From the NCBI GenBank assembly GCA_026413225.1, contig JAPMTP010000095.1, positions 124,001 through 188,000 on the forward strand: a DNA stretch of 64,000 nucleotides, given 5' to 3'. The notes below the pieces were generated by a model. The model was not told the DNA's origin and ran no database searches. It was given only the letters and a program-made list of their open reading frames with translations. Every line of letters starts with the position of its first letter. Position 1 is the first letter of the stretch. This document shows, one piece after another, positions 56,966 to 64,000 of this stretch. The position numbers were made by a program, and so were the translations under genes. This DNA comes from Otis tarda (taxonomy: Eukaryota > Chordata > Aves > Otidiformes > Otididae).

Positions 56966-58368
56966 GTCTGTGTCCCGCGGGGTGTCCGGGTGAGCTCACC
57001 TGCTCCAGGTGGCATGTCCTAGCTAGCCAGCTGTAGAGCAGAAGGGCTGGCGTGAGCCTGAGCCTGGGGACGTTGGGCCCCTGCGCTGGTGCGAATCTGA
57101 GGCGGTTTGGGCAAGTAAGAAACCTTAGGAGAGAGAGCGAGGAGGGGATGGGGGACCAGCAGGGAGGAAGGCTTGCAAGTCATGGCAGCAGCCTTCCCCA
57201 GACCAAAGGCAGTGGGCAAGGAGCAAGAGGTTCTTGTCGAGGGGTTCCTGCTTGTAGGAATGGTTGCCAGCGTGATGAAGGTGTACGCTGCAAAGAGCTG
57301 CAAGGTCCCTCCCTGCATCCCAGGTTTAGCAAGCCCTGATGGCGGGCAAGGAGCCTGGTGCCTTTGCTGCCGGTCTTTGTCCTATGACACTCGTGGAGCG
57401 AGGCTTTCCTCCGGGGTCGATGTGCTCATGCAGTGTGTGCACTCTTATTGCCTGCCAGCTGGCTGCGTGCGCGGTCATGCTCCCTTCCAGCGACATCTCA
57501 ACCATAGCAGCCATTTCCTGGGGGTGGGAATGTGCCGCAGTTCCAGTAAATGCGGAGGGGAGGCCTGGGACTGGCCTCTGGGAGACCCTCGGAGAGGATC
57601 TCGGAGCCTGAATCCCGTGGTGAGAGGCTGGCGAGGGTCTCTGGGCTGGTGAGTGTGTCCAGGCTGCTGAGGGTCTCTGGGAACAAGGCAGAGCTGTTGT
57701 CCACAGGCAGAAGAGATGCTGAGTGAGGAAGGATGTGAGGAAGTGTCTAACCGGTATTGGAATGGGCCCCTGAGCGTGGTGGGTTTCTGCAAATGGGTGG
57801 TCCTCAGTCGATGGGGCTGTTGGGGAGGAAAAGATAGACATAGCAGAAGCGAGCGGGCCAAACGTGCGCATGACCAAGAAGTAATGCGGCGGTGTTAACG
57901 TGTGCTGTAGAGTTTCAGGGCAATGGCCGTGAGTCGATGCTGGGAACCTCGCTGGATGCATCTTCTGTCAGGGAGCCACCCTGTTTTCTGAGGTAAGGTG
58001 TGCTGGCTGGGCTGGAGGGGCTGGGAGAAGAGCGGCTGTTGCCTGGGGAGCAGAGCGTAGGCTAAGGGGTATTGCGCAAGCAGCCCTGAGGTGGAAAGAG
58101 TCCTCTGGGTAGGCTGAGATGGTCTTAAGTGAGTGTAGTTTCCACGTGATGCGGAGGAGCGTGTAAGTGCTCCGCTGTCCCATGCGGACGGCTGCGGGCA
58201 AGAGAGAGGGAGCTGGCGAGGCCAGAGGTGTGAAGCTCAGGGAGCGAAGGGCAGGTAAAAGAGCGACGTGCGTGTGTCGATGATGAGATGGGGCTCAGGA
58301 AGGCGTGCGCGGGCTCCGGGAAATGAGTCTGTCGAAGCGGCTGTGAGAGCGGCGGTTATCTTTGTCAG
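56966..58368 (+). other. FHAD1: Copy D intronic DNA
   Basis: 57,016-57,600 matches FHAD1-B intron DNA at 31,260-31,880 (inverted). From 57,603 a block begins that is repeated at 62,269. A possible exon after tccacag at 57,708 (AEEMLSEEGCEEVSNRYW) lacks a clear donor and is not claimed. Confidence 0.5.
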
Positions 58369-58484
58369 GAAATGCAGGGAGGAGGTGGCGGAGATGCAGA
58401 ACGTGATCCTGTCCAAGGAGGACGTCATCACCCGGCTAAGCAAGGAGCTCAAGGAAACCAGAGGCAGGATGTTGGACTTGAGAG
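58369..58484 (+). CDS. FHAD1: FHAD1 copy D C-terminal coil exon (first unit)
   Basis: This 116-nt exon has a ttgtcag acceptor and AGAG|GTGGGT donor. It encodes KCREEVAEMQNVILSKEDVI then TRLSKELKETRGRMLDLR. It is part of the FHAD1 C-terminal coil and has no counterpart in copy B. Its twin is at 63022-63137. Confidence 0.72.
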
Positions 58485-59321
58485 GTGGGTGAAGCATACT
58501 GCATGGCCTCCGTCTTCCCGTCCCTCCTGCGAGCGGTAACGAGGGCGGTAGGTGTGAAGCGGGCACGGCGCAGCTACGGGAAAGCGATGTCCCCATGCGA
58601 AAGCGAAGCTGTAGGGCAGCTTGGGGCAAAGCAGGCGGTCCGTTCCCTCTGGGGGTGGGTGAATTCCTCGCTGTCCTTGGGTAAGCGGTAGCAGTGCTGG
58701 TGAGTGAGGGTGAGCAGATGCCCCGAGGGAGATGGGGACACACACACAAATGGAGCCCATCTTTCTCCAGGATGCCACTGCTTGGGCTCCCTTGGAGCCG
58801 AAGGTGGCCTGAGGCTTTAAATTGGGAGAGCCTGTCCGGGGATCCCTCAGTGGGAGTGACGTTGCTTTGGGGAGGCTGTATGGGGCAGAAAGGAGCCTGA
58901 GGTGTGAGACGAAGGGATGCGCGTGGCCCGCTTTTGCTGGCCATAACGGCGCGAAACGAATGAGGAAGGCAGGTGGGTGAAAGCGGGCAGGCCAGGAAAT
59001 GCTGGCGACCCCGCTTTTCTCGAAGCAGAGGGCAAGTGTCTGTAGCGAGCCGTGACTGCGGCATCTGCCCTGACAAAGAGACCGGCCCTGCGCCGCGATT
59101 TAGGGAAGCAAGGTCTGGTGGCAGGGCCCAGGAGGCGAGGGCTGCAAGCGAGGGCAGGGCGAGGGTTTGCGGGGACAAGCGCCATGATGGCTGACGGCCC
59201 TCACGATGATGCCTTGGGAAAAAGGGACGTGGCCGCGGACGTCGGATCACTGGGAGGTGCGGATCCCCCAGGGCTTGGGTGATGGGGGAGCCAGACACCC
59301 ATGGAGCTGTGGTGTGCCTAG

Positions 59322-59481
59322 GGGAGCTGAGCGAGCAGCAGAAGTCAGAAGTGGAGCAGAACATGTGCCAGGTGAAAGACCAAGAGCGGGAGCTGCACCT
59401 GCTTAGAAAGGAGCTGTTGGAGATGGCCATGGTGATGAAGGAGAAGGACAGAGCTCTGCAAGCAGCAGCTAATGAGTTAAG
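59322..59481 (+). CDS. FHAD1: FHAD1 copy D C-terminal coil exon (first unit)
   Basis: This 160-nt exon follows gtgcctag. It encodes GELSEQQKSEVEQNMCQVKD and a Leu/Glu/Lys-rich coil ending ALQAAANELR, with an AAG|GTACAC donor. It enters in phase 1 from the previous exon and leaves in phase 2. A partial twin starts at 63974. Confidence 0.75.
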
Positions 59482-59807
59482 GTACACGCAGCCATGAACT
59501 GGGGCCTTGGCCAAAGCTGCTTTGTGGATTCCCAGCAGCTGGCGGCATTTCGGGATCTCGCAAGGAGCCAACGGTGTGTGCGAGAGCCGCGGAGCGGAGC
59601 TCTATGCAAGTGCCACGTGAACTGAGATGGGGGTTTAGTGGAACACGTGCCAGTGGCCGTGTGTTGAAGTCGCCATGAAGTGAGCTGAACGTTCCCACCC
59701 ACCCCGCGATAGTCACCGGCGGGTTCCTGGGGCGCTGCTCTCCACAAGCTGTTTGGGCAGCTGTTGTCCGTCATGGTATCCCTCAAGGGTCTTGTCTCTT
59801 GGCACAG

Positions 59808-59916
59808 GCAAGCCCGAGCAGAGTGTCAGGCGCTGAGGGACGCCTCGCGAGAAGCGGTGCTGAAGGTGGAGGAGGCTCCCAGGATACCGGCAAAGGTGGC
59901 TGAAGCCTTTGGGAGG
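59808..59916 (+). CDS. FHAD1: FHAD1 copy D chimeric exon
   Basis: This 109-nt exon follows ttggcacag. It begins QARAECQALRDASREAVLKV, fitting the previous exon, but its end (KVAEAFGR and the following intron) is that of the earlier MALQQQ exon (copy B 26458-26553). The switch is at aaggtggctgaagcc. It is open and ends in phase 0. This is the joint of an internal tandem duplication. Confidence 0.7.
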
Positions 59917-60811
59917 GTGAGTCCGCGTGGAGGCTGCAGAGCTCTGGGTTTGCTGAGGGTATCGATGGCGCACGTGGTGTTTGTCAGTGTGCCGGTGAGA
60001 GTGGCCAGTGCCCCAGCCCGCCTCAGGCGTGCTGCGAGCTGGCCAAAGGCAGGAGCAGGGCTGCCCGTGGCACCCACGAGTCGCGTCAGCCGTGCTCCTG
60101 CGTGGGCATTGCCAGCGGGTGAGGAGCTGGATGTGGGCGCAGCCCTTTGGAAGCGCGAGGTGTGGTGTGTGCGGATGGCTGTGCTGATTGCCAAGAAGAG
60201 GCGGGGGCGATGGAGGGGAAGATCTGCAAGCGTTGGCTCCTTTTCCCAACCTTGCTGGTGGTATTGGCGCCACAAAAGCGGTGACAGGGCTGAGCGAGCA
60301 GAAGCAGGGGTAGCGTGTTGCACCGGATGGGAATGGAGGGTCTTTTGTCCTCCGCGCTGAATCCCCATTTGAGTTCCCTGGCACAGGAAAAGGGAAGAAC
60401 TGCAATGTGACTGCAGCAGCAGCTGGAGGGACTGTAGGCATCGTACATCCTGTACGGCAAGGGTGGCAGAGGGCGTGCCAGCGAGGAAGGCTGGGTGCCA
60501 GGCGGTGACTCGGAGCCTGACGCTGAGCGGGAGGTAGCGCCTGCCCTGGTGCGCACGTAGCGATGGGGAGGGGAAGCGCCAGGCGCCAGAGGTGCAGCCC
60601 AGGCAAAGCTGTTGTTTGAGAGCGAATGGCGGGGGCGACAGCGGCCAGAGCCGAGCGGGGAGGTTGCAGCAGTGGGCAGGGTGGGATGAAGGGCCTCCCT
60701 TCTCCTGAGTGTCTGGATGTTTGGGGCCATGCAGCAAGCAAGGGAACCGCGGGGGTCTGTGTGCGGGGGTGTAGCGCAGATGAGAATCCCGCATGCGATC
60801 AGTAGAACATC

Positions 60812-61002
60812 ATGGGTAGAGCACTGGTGCAGGTTGCCCAGAGAGGTGGTGGATGCCCCATCCCTGGAAACATTCCAGGCCAGGTTGGCCGGGGCTCTGA
60901 GCAACCTGGTGTGGTTGGAGATGTCCCTGCTCCTTGCAGGGGCTGGACTGGATGGGGTTTAAAGGTCCCTTCCAAGCCAAACCATTCTGTCATTCTATGA
61001 TC
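60812..61002 (+). mobile_element. CR1 LINE 3'-end fragment
   Basis: This sense-strand CR1 tail (agagaggtggtggatgcccc, ggctggactggatggggttt, then attctgtcattctatgatca) lies in a copy D intron. The copy B counterpart is the shorter piece 25681-25745. Confidence 0.85.
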
Positions 61003-61381
61003 ACTTAGAAAGGCAGGCCACCGAGCGGATCGGTGTGCCTGTGTCCAAGGCAATAAAATCCTCTGCGGTGGTGCCAAGTGCCAGAGAAAAACGCTGAGGG
61101 GGCCGCTGAGAGCCACGCGCCGTCCCTCTCTCAGCTCTTCAGAGCGTTTGCAGGGCTGATGCCGGCACAGGGGACCACGTAAGGGGTCTCTGCTGCCGCT
61201 GCTGTACCCCACCAATCTGCCAGGAGGCTGTGGGGAGAGACGCCCCATGGGCTTGGCTCTTGGCAGCTTCCGAGGGAGCGGCGTCTTTCAGCGTGGCGGT
61301 GTCTAAGCCGGGGTCATGCTGTGCTCGAGTTGACCCGGAGGAGATTTGGGTGAGAACTGACTGGGCTGCTTCTTCCTGCAG

Positions 61382-61514
61382 CCGGCGTGGGCCTTGGTCA
61401 ACCTGGGCATGTGGTGCCGAGACCAGAGGCACGAGGAAACGATCCGGCGCCAAAAAGCAGGCATGGACGAGCTCCGGGGGAGACTGAAGATGCTGGAGGA
61501 GAGTCAGTCCTCAG
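61382..61514 (+). CDS. FHAD1: FHAD1 copy D exon PAWALV
   Basis: This 133-nt exon has a cctgcag acceptor and a CTCAG|GTAAGT donor, twin of 25150-25282 (PAWALVNLGMWCRDQRHEET onward). It is open. The next two exons of copy B are missing because the sequence jumps at about 62,268 into the second tandem unit. Confidence 0.75.
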
Positions 61515-63021
61515 GTAAGTGAGGCTGTCAGGGCTGTAGGGGGAAGAGGCATCCGTTAGGGCCTGACAGGCGTGGTGGAGCCCGTAACGCAGAGGAGGGG
61601 GCAATGGGCCATGCCAGGGGCACAGGCTCCTCACGTGCATGGGGTTGAGGCTGTTCCCATGCAAAGGCAGCTCTCCCGTGCATGGTAGTGTGCGCAGGTG
61701 ATAGGAAAGCGTTGCAGAAGAAGAAGTGCCAGGCTTCAGAAAAGCGCTTGGTGCCGTGTGAGGAGGTGGCGTTGGCAGGAGGCGGCGGGCGAAGGGCTTG
61801 GCAGCAGGAGCTGCCGCGCAGTGGGAGCCAGCAGCCAGCAGGCGCCCGGCGCTGTGCGTGAGGGCTCCCGCTCTCGGCTGCTGCGCTCCTCGGTGCAAGC
61901 GAGAGCAGCCAGCGCCTCAAGGAACGGAGCCGTGGGTCTCGTAAAGCCTTGGGATTAGCGTGCGGTGTGAGAGTCCTCTGCCAGCCCTCGGCCATTCTCT
62001 TTCGTTCCCTCTCTGTCGGGTCTCTATCTGTACGGAGAGCAGTGTGGAGAAGCGGTGCCATCGCTGGTAGGAGTTCCGAAGTAGAGGAGCAGTGAGGGGT
62101 GCAATCTCCAAATTGTCCCCCAGGGAAGTAGGGTTGCATGCTAAATATGTAGGGAAAGCCATGGCCAGAGGCTGGGGTAGCGCTATCTGCAAGGCGGGCG
62201 CGTGCAGGCTGTTCTCCGTGGCCTGTGCCCATCTCCGAGCCCAGGCAACCCGGCGAGGCTCCAAGTGGCCGAGCCTGAATCCCGTGGTGAGAGGCTGGCG
62301 AGGGTCTCTGGGCTGGTGAGGGTCTCTGGGAACAAGGCAGACCTGTTGTCCACGGGCAGAAGAGATGCTGAGTGAGGAAGGATGTGAGGAACTGTCTAAG
62401 CAGTATTGGAATGGGCCCCTGAGCGTGGTGGGTTTCTGCAAATGGGTGGTCCTCAGTCGATGGGGCTGCTTGGGGAGGAAAAGATAGACATAGCGGAAGC
62501 GAGCGGGGCCAAACGTGCGCATGACCAAGAAGTAATGCGGCGGTGTTAACGTGTGCCGTAGAGTTTCAGGGCAATGTCCGTGAGTCGATGCTGGGAACCT
62601 CGCTGGATGCATCTTCTGTCAGGGAGCCGCCCTGTTTTCTGAGGTAAGGTGTGCTGGCTGGGCTGGAGGGGCTGGGAGAAGAGCGGCTGTCGCCTGGGGA
62701 GCCCAGGGAAGGCCAAGGGGCATTGCGCAAGCAGCCCTGAGGTGGAAAGAGTCCTCTGGGTAGGCTGAGATGGTCTTAAGTGAGTGTAGTTTCCACGTGA
62801 TGCGGAAGAGCCTGTAAGTGCTCCGCTGTCCCACGCGGACGGCTGTGGGCAAGAGAGAGGGAGCTGGCGAGGCCAGAGGTGTGAAGCTCAGGGAGCGAAG
62901 AGCAGGTAAAAGAGCGACGTGCGTGTGTGTCGATGATGAGATGGGGCTCAGGAAGGCGTGCGCGGGCTCCGGGAAATGAGTCTGTCGAAGCGGCTGTGAG
63001 AGCGGCGGTTATCTTTGTCAG

Positions 63022-63137
63022 GAAATGCAGGGAGGAGGTGGCGGAGATGCAGAACGTGATCCTGTCCAAGGAGGACGTCATCAGCTGGCTAAGCAACGAG
63101 CTCAAGGAAACCAGAGGCAGGATGTTGGACTTGAGAG
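63022..63137 (+). CDS. FHAD1: FHAD1 copy D C-terminal coil exon (second unit)
   Basis: This is the twin of 58369-58484 with replacements giving ISWLSNELKETRGRMLDLR. Splice sites are intact and it is open. Confidence 0.7.
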
Positions 63138-63973
63138 GTGCGTGAAGCATACTGCATGGCCTCCGTCTTCCCGTCCCTCCTGCGAGCGGTAACGAGGGCG
63201 GTAGGTGTGAAGCGGGCACGGCGCAGCTGCGGGAAAGCGATGTCCCCATGCGAAAGCGAAGCTGTAGGGCAGCTTGGGGCAAAGCAGGCGGTCCGTTCCC
63301 TCTGGGGGTGGGTGAATTCCTCGCTGTCCTTGGGTAGCGGTAGCAGTGCTGGTGAGTGAGGGTGAGCAGATGCCCCGAGGGAGATGGGGACACACACACA
63401 AATGGAGCCCATCTTTCTCCAGGATGCCACTGCTTGGGCTCCCTTGGAGCCGAAGGTGGCCTGAGGCTTTAAATTGGGAGAGCCTGTCCGGGGATCCCTC
63501 AGTGGGAGTGACGTTGCTTTGGGGGGGCTGTATGGGGCAGAAAGGAGCCTGAGGTGTCAGACGAAGGGATGCGCGTGGCCCGCTTTTGCTGGCCATAACG
63601 GCGCGAAACGAATGAGGAAGGCAGGTGGGTGAAAGCGGGCAGGCCAGGAAATGCTGGCGACCCCGCTTTTCTCGAAGCAGAGGGCAAGTGGCTGTAGCGA
63701 GCCGTGACTGCGGCATCTGCCCTGACAAAGAGACCGGCCCTGCACCGCGATTTAGGGAAGCAAGGTCTGGTGGCAGGGCCCAGGAGGCGAGGGCTGCGAG
63801 CGAGGGCAGGGCGAGGGTTTGCGGGGACAAGCGCCATGATGGCTGACGGCCCTCATGATGATGCCTTGGGAAAAAGGGACGTGGCCGCGGACATCGGATC
63901 ACTGGGAGGTGCGGATCCCCCAGGGCTTGGGTGATGGGGGAGCCGGACACCCATGGAGCTGTGGTGTGCCTAG

Positions 63974-64000
63974 GGGAGCTGAGCGAGCAGCGGAAGTCAG
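63974..64000 (+). CDS. FHAD1: FHAD1 copy D C-terminal coil exon (second unit, cut by window end)
   Basis: This is the first 27 nt of the twin of exon 59322-59481 (ELSEQRKS), after the same gtgcctag acceptor. Confidence 0.65.

Larger units (their letters stand above)
57603..62268 (+). repeat. Copy D internal tandem duplication, first unit
   Basis: 57,603 onward is repeated from 62,269 with an offset of about 4,652-4,663 bp. The second unit runs off the right edge. The left flanks differ: at 57,603 it is DNA matching 31,260; at 62,269 it is DNA matching 24,400. Confidence 0.85.

Noticed and set aside
57708..57780. Possible copy D exon (AEEMLSEEGCEE)
   Set aside because: It has a good acceptor but no convincing donor, and the residues lose coil character quickly.
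58237..59571. 444-codon minus-strand open frame (and a similar one at 63102-63950)
   Set aside because: It is antisense to copy D FHAD1 exons with good splice sites, its composition is low in stops because of GC content, and it matches no family I know.
1..64000. tRNA, rRNA, CRISPR or bacterial operon features
   Set aside because: None seen; the sequence has eukaryotic splice structure and bird repeats throughout.

Overview
The window looks like nuclear DNA of a bird. The evidence is antisense and sense CR1 LINE 3' ends with their ATTCTATG-type terminal repeats, endogenous retroviruses with bird-style LTRs, GC-rich intron-poor-spacing sequence typical of microchromosomes, and spliced genes. 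No bacterial-style gene is present. Most long open frames are accidental and lie antisense to short exons or in GC-rich DNA.

The coding content is almost entirely one gene family, FHAD1 (forkhead-associated domain plus long coiled coil), present as several rearranged copies. I call them A, B, C and D. Copy A (minus strand, about 0.4-4.4 kb, running off the left edge) has exons 3-7 but no FHA exons. Copy B (minus, 38,460 to 22,555) is the best gene: its 25 recognisable exons join with consistent splice phases into one open frame of about 1,052 codons, from an ATG and FHA domain to a stop. Relative to the exon set seen in A it has lost three exons in frame (429 nt), and it carries an in-frame tandem duplication of five exons (612 nt). 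Orphan pairs of C-terminal exons lie at 8.9-9.8 kb (A block) and 42.4-43.3 kb (C block). Copy D (plus strand, 52.3-64 kb) is an inverted, heavily rearranged copy with a nonsense codon, a frameshift, fused exons and its own internal 4.65 kb tandem duplication.

Between the gene pieces sits a block of mobile DNA, seen twice (9.8-20.6 kb and 43.3-52.28 kb). It holds an ERVL-like integrase fragment (minus), a class I ERV envelope/3' LTR (plus), a GC-rich stretch, a G-rich minisatellite, and a degraded class I provirus (plus) with a full 5' LTR. The first provirus was later hit by a CR1 insertion that is absent from the second, which orders the events. A first exon resembling EFHD2, the usual neighbour of FHAD1, lies at 21.05-21.3 kb just after copy B, and the minisatellite and provirus follow it.

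Layout by position: 0-4.4 kb FHAD1-A exons; 5-5.7 kb CpG-rich promoter with an X-box-like site; 5.7-8.9 kb spacer and 3'UTR; 8.9-9.8 kb orphan C-terminal exons; 9.8-13.2 kb ERV pieces; 13.2-14.7 kb GC-rich DNA and minisatellite; 14.7-20.6 kb provirus with CR1; 20.6-21.3 kb minisatellite and EFHD2-like exon; 22.5-38.5 kb FHAD1-B; 38.5-43.3 kb promoter, spacer and orphan exons; 43.3-52.28 kb second ERV block; 52.28-64 kb inverted copy D. The overall picture is an ampliconic, tandem-plus-inverted FHAD1 cluster. All product names come from reading the sequence by eye; no database search was run.
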